In this document: positions 42,324 through 51,225 of the stretch, piece after piece
Layout: the number at the start of each line of letters is the position of its first letter
Position numbering within the stretch: the stretch's first letter is position 1
Assembly: GCA_964538615.1 (NCBI GenBank)
Contig: CAZIGK010000010.1
Span: forward strand, 15,880-79,879
Source: CAZIGK01 sp964538615
Lineage (GTDB): Bacteria; Pseudomonadota; Alphaproteobacteria; Rickettsiales; RI-342
Length of the DNA stretch: 64,000 nt
Direction: 5' to 3'
Notes under the pieces: generated by a model
Database searches by the model: none
What the model was told of the DNA's origin: nothing
Seen by the model: the letters and a program-made list of their open reading frames with translations, nothing else
Position numbers and translations under genes: made by a program

Positions 42324-43302
42324 TGGCGACACAAAGGCAGCGGTAACGGTCTTTCGCGGCTGGCGGCACGTGCCAGCGCACCTACAACAGTGTGCTGTGG
42401 CGCTCGGCAATTTTGACGGGTTACACCGGGGGCACCGGGTCGTGATTGAGACGCTGGTGCGGGAAGCCGAACATTTGCGGGTTCCCGCTGTGGTGGTGCG
42501 TTTTTACCCGCATCCGCGGCAGGTTTTGTCGCATCAGCCACCCGCAGCGATGTTGCGACTGCGCGAGCAGGTGCGTCTTTTGCGTGAAATGGGCGTGCAG
42601 GGCTTATGTTTCTTGCGCTTCACCCCCCACTTGCAGCATATGAGCCCCCAGACGTTTATGGAAGAGATTCTATTGGCTGGCCTACAGGCGCGTTTGGTGG
42701 TGACGGGGGATGATTTTCGGTTTGGTTATCAGCGGGCCGGGCATGTGGCGATGCTGCGTGCGTTTTTAGCGCCGCACGCAGTGCTTGCATACGCCGTGCC
42801 ACAGCAACATATGGATGGAATGCGTTTTGCAACCAGCAACATTCGTCAGGCACTAATAGACGGAAACATGCCGGAAGCGGAACGATTGCTGGGGCGGCCT
42901 TTTGCCATGGCGGGGTATGTCAGCCATGGCGATAAGCGCGGGCGGGTGCTGGGTATGCCAACCGCAAATATTCACCTGCCACAACTGCAACTGCCACGCA
43001 AGGGGGTCTATGCCGCACGCGTCTATGGCGCGGGGTTGCAGGGGGGCGAGGCGGTCGTGAATATCGGTCAGCGCCCGACAGTGGGGGGAGAGGCCCCGCG
43101 ACTGGAAGCGCATGTGCTGGATGCCAGTGGCGATTGGTATGGTCAGTGGTTGCGTGTGGAGTTGAAGCATTTTCTGCGCGATGAACAGCGGTTTGACGGG
43201 CTGGATGCCTTGCAACAGCAGATGCAGCAGGATAAACAGCAGGCCGCCACATGGTTGAAAGCCCATGCGGAGGCAGACAGGCAGGAGAGACAGAATGCGT
43301 AA
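42298..43302 (+). CDS. ribF: Bifunctional riboflavin kinase / FAD synthetase
   Basis: Converts riboflavin to FMN then FAD. 334 residues from ATG 42298. N-terminal adenylyltransferase domain: ALGNFDGLHRGHRVVIE near residue 33 (GNFDGLHRGH motif) and DDFRFGYQRAG. C-terminal kinase domain begins GYVSHGDKRGRVLGMPTANI near residue 208 and ends with a helix rich in Gln. It overlaps secF by 26 bp. In most proteobacteria ileS follows ribF; here lspA comes next with no ileS. Confidence 0.95.
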   Translation: MDLTTSTPDGDTKAAVTVFRGWRHVPAHLQQCAVALGNFDGLHRGHRVVIETLVREAEHLRVPAVVVRFYPHPRQVLSHQPPAAMLRLREQVRLLREMGVQGLCFLRFTPHLQHMSPQTFMEEILLAGLQARLVVTGDDFRFGYQRAGHVAMLRAFLAPHAVLAYAVPQQHMDGMRFATSNIRQALIDGNMPEAERLLGRPFAMAGYVSHGDKRGRVLGMPTANIHLPQLQLPRKGVYAARVYGAGLQGGEAVVNIGQRPTVGGEAPRLEAHVLDASGDWYGQWLRVELKHFLRDEQRFDGLDALQQQMQQDKQQAATWLKAHAEADRQERQNA

Positions 43303-43786
43303 ATGCGGGTGGGGAATCGTGACCCTGTTGCTGGTGTTGGTGCTGGATCAATGGAGCAAATGGTATGTGGTGGAAGTGATGGTGCTTTCTGCCAACCCAC
43401 GGGAAGTGACAGGTTTTTTCAATCTGGTGATGGTATGGAATTATGGGGTCAGCTTTGGCATGCTGGCCAATAACCATGAACTGGGACGATGGTTGTTGAT
43501 TGGGCTGTCTGGCTCTATTGCGCTGGGGGTGGCCGTCTGGATGGTGCGTACCCGGCATAAACTGTTACAACTGGCTCAGGGGCTGGTGATTGGCGGGGCG
43601 GTGGGCAATATTGTGGATCGGTTCCGTTATGGGGCGGTGGCGGATTTTCTGGATCTGCACTGGCGGGGGTATCACTGGCCAGCATTTAATGTGGCGGATG
43701 CTGCGATTGTTTGTGGTGTTGCGTTGTTGTTGTTGGACGGTATAGTGATGAACCCGCAACAGGCGAGTTCTGGTGCGAAAGCGTAG
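43295..43786 (+). CDS. lspA: Lipoprotein signal peptidase LspA
   Basis: Cleaves the signal peptide of prolipoproteins at the inner membrane. 163 residues, four helices. Conserved elements: LDQWSKW near residue 18, NYGVSFGML, and the catalytic pair in GGAVGNIVDRFRYGAVADFLD and FNVADAAI (the two Asp residues). ATG 43295 has GGAGA seven bases upstream and overlaps ribF by eight bases. The next gene encodes a lipoprotein, a natural substrate class. Confidence 0.95.
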   Translation: MRKCGWGIVTLLLVLVLDQWSKWYVVEVMVLSANPREVTGFFNLVMVWNYGVSFGMLANNHELGRWLLIGLSGSIALGVAVWMVRTRHKLLQLAQGLVIGGAVGNIVDRFRYGAVADFLDLHWRGYHWPAFNVADAAIVCGVALLLLDGIVMNPQQASSGAKA

Positions 43787-43841
43787 GGCAAACGACCCGA
43801 ACGCCCGACGTGATACATAAGTTAAGGGGTGAAGAAGCCAT

Positions 43842-44399
43842 ATGATGCCGCAACGTACCACGGTTACACAGATACGGTTGCATGCCTGTCGGCGGGGATT
43901 GCTGGCCACGCTGTTGGTACTGGCTGTCAGTGCTTGTTCCGGCAGTGATGCCAAGCGCATTCTGGGCATGGAGCGAAAATCACCGGATGAGTTTAAGGTC
44001 GTCAGTTTGCCGCCCCTGAGCCTGCCGCCGGAATACCATCTGGTGCCGCCACGCTCGGATGAGCGGCATGTGCGCAGTGACTTACCGGACAAGCAGAGTG
44101 CGCGGGAACTGTTGACCGGACGCGCTGCACCGGAGGCAGATACCGTGGCGTTGGCACGATCTGACCAGTTGATGTTGGAAAAAGCAGGTATTCAACGCGT
44201 ATTGCCCGATATACGCACCATGGTGGAAGATGACTTTGTCGGTTCCGATATAGCAGAAGCGGAACGGGAAAAAAGTTTTTGGGAGCATATGAAGGCCGGT
44301 ACCCTGTTGTTTGACCCGGATGAAGGCGCGGAAGATCGTGAAGCGGTGAATCCGGTGAGTGAGGCAGAACGGTTGCGTAAGCAGCGGAATCAGGAGTAA
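43842..44399 (+). CDS. bamF: DUF3035 / BamF-type outer-membrane lipoprotein
   Basis: 185 residues with a lipoprotein signal: the hydrophobic segment LLATLLVLAVSAC ends in a lipobox Cys at about residue 32, then Ser-Gly-Ser. The body has LGMERKSPDEFKVVSLPPLS and LPPEYHLVPP, a motif of the alphaproteobacterial DUF3035 family, whose Caulobacter member was reported as a BAM-complex component (BamF). The charged C terminus ends KQRNQE. It is between lspA and two M16 peptidases, which is the common context. The BAM role is by family only. Confidence 0.75.
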   Translation: MMPQRTTVTQIRLHACRRGLLATLLVLAVSACSGSDAKRILGMERKSPDEFKVVSLPPLSLPPEYHLVPPRSDERHVRSDLPDKQSARELLTGRAAPEADTVALARSDQLMLEKAGIQRVLPDIRTMVEDDFVGSDIAEAEREKSFWEHMKAGTLLFDPDEGAEDREAVNPVSEAERLRKQRNQE

Positions 44400-44404
44400 A
44401 AAAC

Positions 44405-45835
44405 ATGGCATACCGTGCCACGATTTACCGAAAGCTGGTCTGTTGCTTGCTGTGGGCGGTGTGTGTGGTTTTTGCGGTCGGTGCGCGTGCCGATATGGTG
44501 ATAGAAGAAGCGCGTCTGGCCAATGGCATGAAGGTGATTGTGGTGCCGAATCCTATGGTGCCTGCGGTGACCCACATGGTCTGGTATCGGGTGGGGGGGA
44601 TGGATGATCCGGTGGGCAAATCCGGTCTGGCGCATTTTTTTGAGCATATGATGTTCAAGGCAACAAAAAACCACCCGGCCAATGCATTTCCGGAGCGGGT
44701 GGCAGAACTGGGAGGCGAGGATAATGCCTTCACCAGCCATGATTACACCGCCTATTACCAGACGGTGGCGAAAGAGCATCTGGCAGAGATGATGCGTTGG
44801 GAGTCGGAACGCATGCAGCATATTGTATTTGATGCAGCAGAGGTTGCCCGTGAGAAACAGGTGATTCTGGAAGAGCGCGCTATGCGAACGGAAAGCAATG
44901 TGCATGGGCTGCTGGCTGAGCAAATGCGTGCTGCCTTGTTTGTGAACCACCCGTACGGGCAGCCGGTGATTGGCTGGGCAGAGGAAATTAAGGCCATCAG
45001 CGCGGCAGATTTGCGGGAGTTTTATCAGCAAACATTAAAGCCCGCCAACGCGCTGCTGGTGGTGGCGGGGGATACCACCATGGCAGATGTGTTGCCGCTG
45101 GCGAAACGCTACTATGGTGGCATCCCGTCCGGGGTTCCGCTGGTGCGTCCACAGCGGCCGGAACCGGCAGCCCGTGCAGAGCGATTTGTACTGCTGAGGC
45201 ACGAGCAGGTGAAGCAAAAAAGCTGGCAACGCTGGTATCTGGCACCGAGCCAAACCGCAGGCCAGACAGCAGATGCCTATGCCTTATCCCTGCTGGCACA
45301 GCTTTTGGGGGGCGGGCAAACCAGTTTTCTGTATCAGGAACTGGTGGAGAAACGCAAGCTGGCCAGTGCGATTTCGGCGGGGTATGATGATGTATCCGCC
45401 GGGCCGGGAATCTTTACCATTCGCGCAACGCCGTTACCGGGCGTGACCATGCAGGCATTGGGACAGGCCGTGGATGCGCTGTTGCAGCAATGGCTGAGGG
45501 GTGGGATTTCGGATGTCGAGCTTTCCCGCGCACAACGTCTGTTCACCACACAGGCGACCTATGCCCGCGAAGGGTTGAACACCATGCCCACCATAGTCGG
45601 GACGGTATGGGCCGCTGGTTTGCCCATGCAGTATATTCACCAATGGACAGGGCGGATTCAACAGGTGAAGGCTGCCGATGTAGCGGCGGCGGCCGAGAGA
45701 TTGTTGCGGCCAGAGGCGTCTGTCACCGGGTGGCTACTACCGGAACCTGCCGCCGCACCGTCGCCGCAGGCGGCCGGAGCGAAGGTGGGAACAAAGGTCA
45801 GCACCGAAGCAAAGGAGGCCTGCCATGCATCGTAA
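44405..45835 (+). CDS. M16 zinc peptidase, catalytic member of a pair
   Basis: 476 residues with an N-terminal signal peptide (hydrophobic CCLLWAVCVVFAVGARA). The inverted zinc motif HxxEH reads HFFEH near residue 78, with the third ligand glutamate about 76 residues later (around RTESNVHGLLAE). Periplasmic insulinase-like peptidase (pitrilysin/PqqL class), likely acting on signal peptides or unfolded envelope peptides. The next gene encodes its non-catalytic partner and overlaps it by 11 bp, the usual heterodimer arrangement. Its exact substrate is unknown. Confidence 0.9.
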   Translation: MAYRATIYRKLVCCLLWAVCVVFAVGARADMVIEEARLANGMKVIVVPNPMVPAVTHMVWYRVGGMDDPVGKSGLAHFFEHMMFKATKNHPANAFPERVAELGGEDNAFTSHDYTAYYQTVAKEHLAEMMRWESERMQHIVFDAAEVAREKQVILEERAMRTESNVHGLLAEQMRAALFVNHPYGQPVIGWAEEIKAISAADLREFYQQTLKPANALLVVAGDTTMADVLPLAKRYYGGIPSGVPLVRPQRPEPAARAERFVLLRHEQVKQKSWQRWYLAPSQTAGQTADAYALSLLAQLLGGGQTSFLYQELVEKRKLASAISAGYDDVSAGPGIFTIRATPLPGVTMQALGQAVDALLQQWLRGGISDVELSRAQRLFTTQATYAREGLNTMPTIVGTVWAAGLPMQYIHQWTGRIQQVKAADVAAAAERLLRPEASVTGWLLPEPAAAPSPQAAGAKVGTKVSTEAKEACHAS

Positions 45836-47192
45836 GCTTGGCGATATGCTGCGTTGCTACGGGCGCACAGGTTGGTGGGTTAGCCTGCTGGTAGGGTTTG
45901 TATTGGGTCTGATGACTTCGGCTGCCATGGCCTACCCTAAGGTGCAACGCATTGAGACCAGCGTGGGAGTCGAGCTATGGTTGATGCAGGACAGCACTCT
46001 GCCTGTGGTAAGCTGGCAATTGCTGTTCCGGCACGCAGGTAGCCTGAGCGACGGTGAACAGGCCGGGCGAGCCATGGTGGCGGCAGAAGCAGCGATGGAA
46101 GGTGCCGGGCCTTATGATGCGAAACAGTTCCATGAGGCATTGGAGGATAAGGCAATTGGCCTTTCTGTGAGTGCGGGTATGGAGGATGTGGAGGCATCTG
46201 CCTATTCTCTGGCGGAAGATACCGATATTGCGCTGCAAATGCTGGTACTGGCACTTAGCCAGCCACGGCTGGAAGACGAGGCGTTAGCCAAAATCCGTGA
46301 ACAGTTGGCGACAGCACGGCGACAAAAACAACAATCCGCTATGACACAGGCGGTACGAAACTTCTGGGAAAAAGGCTTTGCGGGTACGCCGCTGGCACAG
46401 GATCCATTGGGAGTGGAAGAAACCGTAGAGGCACTGGATGCTAAGACGTTGCATGACTATAGGCAGGCATACTGGGTGCGGGACCGGGTGTTGGTGGCCG
46501 TCGCGGGGGATATTACGCCGGAAAAGGCGAAAGCATTGGTCGAAAAAGAGCTGTTGGCACTGCCCGCGCAGGCAGCAGGAGCGGCGGTGACGGTGACAGA
46601 GGCGCAGAAACTCTGGCCCGCTGGCGCCAGTTACCAGCATACCATGCCCAGCGAGCAATCTGCGATCTGGTTTGCCTTGCCAGCGGTGTCGCGTCAGCAC
46701 AAGGATTTTTACGCGCTCTATGTGCTGAACCATATTCTGGGTGGCGGGGGGTTTGCGTCCCGTCTGATGCAGGAAGTTCGGGTGAAGCAAGGTTTGGTCT
46801 ATGGGGTGAATACCGGCTTGATGGAACGCGATACTCTGGCGCTGCTGGTGGGGAATATGCAAACCCGCCCCGGAAACGAGGCAAAGGCCATACAGGCGGT
46901 GCGCAAGGTGCTGGCTGAACTGGCGCAAGGAAGCATCACGCAGGCGATGCGGGATACCGCTGTGAGCCATATTGTCGGGCGGTTGCCGCTGCAAATGGCC
47001 AGTGTCAGTGCGCTTTCCGGCTTTATGCTGGTGATGCAGCGCTATGAGCTGGGAGCAGATTATATTGATCAACGGCAAAGATTATTTGAAGCGGTGACTC
47101 TGGCCGACCTGCAACGGGTGGCCAGCACCTATCTACAACCTGCGGCGCTGGTGGTCAGCACAGCAGGGAAACCGGGCGAGGCAACAAAGTAA
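45825..47192 (+). CDS. M16-family peptidase, non-catalytic partner
   Basis: 455 residues with a possible N-terminal membrane or signal segment (VSLLVGFVLGLMTSAAMA). It aligns with the M16 fold (LLFRHAGSLSDGEQAGRAMVA, where the active site would be, lacks HxxEH) and contains the C-terminal-half motif GGGFASRLMQEVRVKQGLVY that is conserved in both partner types. Loss of the zinc motif fits the scaffold subunit of the heterodimer. It overlaps the upstream catalytic gene and is followed by pgi after nine bases. Confidence 0.88.
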   Translation: MHRKLGDMLRCYGRTGWWVSLLVGFVLGLMTSAAMAYPKVQRIETSVGVELWLMQDSTLPVVSWQLLFRHAGSLSDGEQAGRAMVAAEAAMEGAGPYDAKQFHEALEDKAIGLSVSAGMEDVEASAYSLAEDTDIALQMLVLALSQPRLEDEALAKIREQLATARRQKQQSAMTQAVRNFWEKGFAGTPLAQDPLGVEETVEALDAKTLHDYRQAYWVRDRVLVAVAGDITPEKAKALVEKELLALPAQAAGAAVTVTEAQKLWPAGASYQHTMPSEQSAIWFALPAVSRQHKDFYALYVLNHILGGGGFASRLMQEVRVKQGLVYGVNTGLMERDTLALLVGNMQTRPGNEAKAIQAVRKVLAELAQGSITQAMRDTAVSHIVGRLPLQMASVSALSGFMLVMQRYELGADYIDQRQRLFEAVTLADLQRVASTYLQPAALVVSTAGKPGEATK

Positions 47193-47209
47193 CAGGAGGT
47201 GTGTTCGCT

Positions 47210-48505
47210 ATGACGTTCTATCAACAGGCATTACAGACAACCATGGCTAGCAGCATTGGCAAAGGAGGGCTGGAGCAGGCCGCATTTGAGGCGCAAAAAG
47301 CACGCCTTTCGGCGGTGCGTGACCGGATTATCAGCGAGTGGAAGGCCGGGAGCCTGCCGTTGCTTTCCGTACCAGCAGAAGCGGATGCGTTGAAGCAGTA
47401 TAAGCTGTTGGCGGAGCGTATTAAGCGGGATTATACACGTTTGATTGTGGTGGGTACGGGGGGTTCCAGTCTGGGAGCCAAAGTGCTGACCCTTTATGCA
47501 GAAGCCGAAGGACTGGCCGGATTGCCCGTGGAATATATTGAGAACGTAGACCCGTTGACGGTGAAGAACTATCAACAACAGGATTTACGGCAGAGTTTTA
47601 TTCTGCTGGTCAGTAAATCTGGCGGTACGCTGGAAACGCTGAGCGTGGGTATGGTGCTGATGCAGCGCCTTGAACAGCAGGTGGGGCGTCAGGCATTCAA
47701 ACATCAGGTGGCGGTGGTAACCCAGCCGGGGGATTCCGCCTTGCGTAAACTGGCAGAAACCTATGAATTGCCATTGTTTGAACATCCTGCCGATGTAGGA
47801 GGACGCTACAGCGTGCTGACCGTGACAGGCATGATTCCCGCCTTGGTCGCCGGATTGGATGCAGCCGCAGTGCGCCGGGGTGCGCAAGCCGTGATTGATG
47901 CGGTGCAGGCCGATGCAGAAGCCGCTCCACTGTTGGGATCTGCCATGCAAAAAGCCCTGATGGAGCAGGGCATGTGCAGCACCGTCATGATGCCTTACTG
48001 TGACCGCCTGTTTGAATTTGGCGCGTGGTTCCGCCAGCTCTGGGCGGAATCTCTGGGCAAAGAGGGAAAAGGTACGGTGCCGGTACGATCTTTGGGAGCC
48101 ATAGATCAGCATAGCCAGTTACAGCTCTATCTGGATGGGCCAAACCAGAGTGGTTATACTATTTTGTGCCTGAAAAATGCCGATCAGGGACCCGCCCTGC
48201 CGCTGGAATTGCTGCCAGCGGATAAGCGCCCGCCCTATTTGCAGCAGGCAACTATTGGGGATTTGCTGGACGCGATGCAGCAAGGCACCATTGAGACGCT
48301 GGCGTCACGCGGGCGTCCGGTACGGGTGATAGAGATTCCGGCCTTAACGCCGGAATGTCTGGGGGCGTTGCTGATGCATTTTATGCTGGAAACCATTGCT
48401 ACGGCCTATCTGATGGGGATTGACCCCTATGACCAGCCTGCGGTGGAAGATGCCAAAAACCGTGCCCGTGCAGCACTGGAGGCGCGGCAGAAAGTGGCGG
48501 CATGA
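47210..48505 (+). CDS. pgi: Glucose-6-phosphate isomerase
   Basis: Interconverts glucose 6-phosphate and fructose 6-phosphate. At 431 residues it is shorter than E. coli Pgi (549) but similar to the compact alphaproteobacterial form. Signatures: VVGTGGSSLGAKVL near residue 84, the phosphate loop SKSGGTLET near residue 146, DVGGRYSVLT and the C-terminal EDAKNRA region. An AGGAGG lies ten bases before ATG 47210, which I prefer over the GTG at 47201. mutL starts in an ATGA overlap at its end. Confidence 0.93.
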   Translation: MTFYQQALQTTMASSIGKGGLEQAAFEAQKARLSAVRDRIISEWKAGSLPLLSVPAEADALKQYKLLAERIKRDYTRLIVVGTGGSSLGAKVLTLYAEAEGLAGLPVEYIENVDPLTVKNYQQQDLRQSFILLVSKSGGTLETLSVGMVLMQRLEQQVGRQAFKHQVAVVTQPGDSALRKLAETYELPLFEHPADVGGRYSVLTVTGMIPALVAGLDAAAVRRGAQAVIDAVQADAEAAPLLGSAMQKALMEQGMCSTVMMPYCDRLFEFGAWFRQLWAESLGKEGKGTVPVRSLGAIDQHSQLQLYLDGPNQSGYTILCLKNADQGPALPLELLPADKRPPYLQQATIGDLLDAMQQGTIETLASRGRPVRVIEIPALTPECLGALLMHFMLETIATAYLMGIDPYDQPAVEDAKNRARAALEARQKVAA

Positions 48506-50379
48506 GTGGTATTCGCTTACTGCCAAATGTGTTAGTGAATCGCATTGCGGCGGGGGAAGTGGTTGAAAGACCTGCCTCCGCCGTGAAGGAACTGGTGGAA
48601 AATGCCATTGATGCCGGGGCAACCCGCATTGACGTGCAACTGGTGGATGCCGGACGTAGCCTGCTGGCGGTTGAAGATAACGGCTGCGGCATGGCCAGAG
48701 ATGAACTGGCGCTGGCCGTGCAACGGCATGCGACCAGCAAACTGCCAGACGATGATTTGCTGGCGATTGCGCATTTGGGGTTTCGGGGAGAGGCATTGCC
48801 TTCGATTGGCTCGGTTAGCCGGATGCGCATTACCAGCCGCAGGCGGGATGACGAGAGTGCATGGCAATTGCTGGTGGAAGGCGGTGCGGTAGGAGATGTG
48901 CAGCCTGCCGCCGCACAGCAGGGAACGCGCATTGAGGTGCGTGACCTGTTTTACGCCACGCCAGCCCGGTTGAAGTTTTTGAAAAGCGACCGGGCGGAAG
49001 TGCAGGCGGTGAGTGACGTGGTTCGACGTTTGGCGATGACGCACCCCTATGTAGGGTTCAGCCTGCAATCCAACGGGCGCATATTGCTGCGCACGCAGGC
49101 GCATGGCGGGAAAGATAAGGTGACGGCAACGCACTTGCGTCTGGCAGAATTATTTGGGCAAAGCTTTGCGGATAATACCGTGCCGGTAGCCTATGAGCGT
49201 GATGCTGTGGTGGTGAGCGGTTTTTGCGGCTTACCCACCTATGCCAGGCCGACGGCTGGGGATTTATATCTGGCCGTGAATGGGCGTCCGGTGAAAGATA
49301 AATTGCTGGTGGGGGTGGTACGTGCCGCCTATCAGGATTATCTGGCGCGGGATCGCTACCCGGTAGTGGCCTTGTATGTGGAATTACCCATGCGAATGGT
49401 GGATGTGAATGTGCATCCCGCGAAGACGGAAGTGCGCTTTCGCCACGCGGGAGATGTACGCAGTGCTGTATTACAGGCGTTACGTAAGGCGTTACAGCAG
49501 GCGGGTTTTCAGGCATCCACGACCGTGGGGGAGGACGCATTGCGTGCTTTCACTCCACGGCAAAGCCCTGCTGCGGAAGCGCAGGCCACCCTGCTGAACC
49601 CCTATTACCATTGGCAGCAAGCGCGTGACCCGGAGCATGAACCACCGGGGCTGGAGCAGCAAGGCGGGCAATACCGGGAGATGGTGCCCATGGTGGCGAT
49701 GCCGCAAAGCCGTTCCGCTTATGGAAATATATCGGCTATTGCACAATTTATGCCGAGGCCAGAGGGGCAGTCCATGTTGGATGCGCCGAATCTTTCCTAC
49801 CCGTTGGGAGCCGCGGTGGCGCAGGTACATGGCACCTATATTGTGGCGCAGACGGAGCAGGGCATTGTGATTGTGGATCAGCATGCTGCCCATGAGCGGC
49901 TGGTCTATGAAAAAATGAAAAAAGCACTGGCCAGTGGCGGCATGAAACGGCAGCATCTTCTATTGCCGGAGGTGGTGGAATTGGGTGAAGCTGCCGCAGA
50001 ACGGGTACTGGCGCGCAAGGACGAGCTGGCAGAACTGGGGTTGATGGTAGAAAGTTTCGGGGACGGAGCAGTTCTGGTGCGGGAAGTCCCCGCTCTGTTG
50101 GGCGAGGTGAATGCCGTGGCACTGGTGCAGGATATGGCGGAGGAGCTGGAAGAATATGGGGATGCACTGACCCTGCGTGATCGGCTGGAGCACATATGCG
50201 GCACCATGGCCTGTCATGGCAGCGTGCGGGCAGGGCGGACACTGAGTGTACCAGAGATGAATGCGCTATTGCGCGAGATGGAAGCCACGCCTTTTTCCGG
50301 CCAGTGCAACCATGGGCGTCCAACCTATGTCGAATTACAGCTTAAGGACATGGAAAAGCTGTTTGGTCGGCGTGAATGA
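48502..50379 (+). CDS. mutL: DNA mismatch repair protein MutL
   Basis: Links mismatch recognition by MutS to strand incision and excision. 625 residues. The N-terminal GHKL ATPase domain includes VNRIAAGEVVERPASAVKEL and ENAIDAGATRI (residues 11-45), GNGC-type DNGCGM and GFRGEALPSIGSVSRM. A disordered linker follows (about 330-430). The C-terminal domain carries the endonuclease signature DQHAAHERLVYE and ends with ACHGSVRAGR and CNHGRPTYVEL. Translationally coupled to pgi. mutS is not in the window. Confidence 0.97.
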   Translation: MSGIRLLPNVLVNRIAAGEVVERPASAVKELVENAIDAGATRIDVQLVDAGRSLLAVEDNGCGMARDELALAVQRHATSKLPDDDLLAIAHLGFRGEALPSIGSVSRMRITSRRRDDESAWQLLVEGGAVGDVQPAAAQQGTRIEVRDLFYATPARLKFLKSDRAEVQAVSDVVRRLAMTHPYVGFSLQSNGRILLRTQAHGGKDKVTATHLRLAELFGQSFADNTVPVAYERDAVVVSGFCGLPTYARPTAGDLYLAVNGRPVKDKLLVGVVRAAYQDYLARDRYPVVALYVELPMRMVDVNVHPAKTEVRFRHAGDVRSAVLQALRKALQQAGFQASTTVGEDALRAFTPRQSPAAEAQATLLNPYYHWQQARDPEHEPPGLEQQGGQYREMVPMVAMPQSRSAYGNISAIAQFMPRPEGQSMLDAPNLSYPLGAAVAQVHGTYIVAQTEQGIVIVDQHAAHERLVYEKMKKALASGGMKRQHLLLPEVVELGEAAAERVLARKDELAELGLMVESFGDGAVLVREVPALLGEVNAVALVQDMAEELEEYGDALTLRDRLEHICGTMACHGSVRAGRTLSVPEMNALLREMEATPFSGQCNHGRPTYVELQLKDMEKLFGRRE

Positions 50380-50388
50380 GGTAAGCCG

Positions 50389-51225
50389 ATGGGTCGTTGG
50401 GACGTGATACGCATTTTAGTGTTTGCCCCACTGTTGATCAGTTTGTTAGTAGGGATCTGGAGCCTGTGGGTGCGGCGGGTAGCCTGGAGTAACCTGCGCT
50501 GGGAGCAGGGGGTGGCAGTTATTCTGGCGCTGGTGGTGCTGGCCATGCCGACCTTACTGGCAGACTGGAGTGCGCAACGCGCCTTCCTGCCCAGAGATGT
50601 GGGGTTTGTTGCGGGAGTGATGCTGTTTGTCAGTTGGCAAATGGGGCGGCAGGCGTATTTACGGCAGGCACCGGGTGTCGTTTACCTGCATGCGGCGTGG
50701 GTGGCTGGTGCGATTATGCTGCTGGCATTGCTGACCCGCTGGCCGGATAGCTGGTATTTGCCAGCATCCGCTGTGGCGTGGGTGGCAATAGGCCGGTGGG
50801 CATTGGCTCGGTGGAAGCTGTACATTCCGCTATCGTTATGTTTAAGCTGGCCGGTCACGCTGCTGCTGCTGGTACTGGTATGGGAAGCCATGGAAGCGGG
50901 CTACCCGTGGGCGGCGCTCTGTGCTGTTGCACCCGCCATGGTGCATGGCTTGCTTGCCATTCTACCGCTGGAGGGGGCATGGGCGGGCTGGCGCCACTAT
51001 TGGCAAGGCCTGCCGCTAGGGGTATTGGCTCTGCTGGCCTGGAGTGCGATGCTGGCTGTGCTGTGGTTTGATAACTGGGAGAAGGTTGCCACTCTTGGCT
51101 GTTACAGCCTGTTACTCAGTACCGTATTTTGGGGAAGGTTGCGGTTGAGTAAAAACGGTGCATCCTCTATAAGCGAACCATCAACCGATACCCTCCCCGT
51201 CAGCCATAAGGACGCCCAACCATGA
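50389..51225 (+). CDS. Unknown membrane protein between mutL and purH
   Basis: 278 residues with about eight hydrophobic helices and a high content of Trp, Leu, Ala. A Ser/Thr-rich tail (residues 255-278) extends from the membrane domain. I see no domain motif and cannot assign a family. It starts nine bases after the mutL stop, with GAGGT upstream, and its last codons overlap purH (ATGA), so it is part of the operon. A role cannot be inferred. Confidence 0.7.
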   Translation: MGRWDVIRILVFAPLLISLLVGIWSLWVRRVAWSNLRWEQGVAVILALVVLAMPTLLADWSAQRAFLPRDVGFVAGVMLFVSWQMGRQAYLRQAPGVVYLHAAWVAGAIMLLALLTRWPDSWYLPASAVAWVAIGRWALARWKLYIPLSLCLSWPVTLLLLVLVWEAMEAGYPWAALCAVAPAMVHGLLAILPLEGAWAGWRHYWQGLPLGVLALLAWSAMLAVLWFDNWEKVATLGCYSLLLSTVFWGRLRLSKNGASSISEPSTDTLPVSHKDAQP

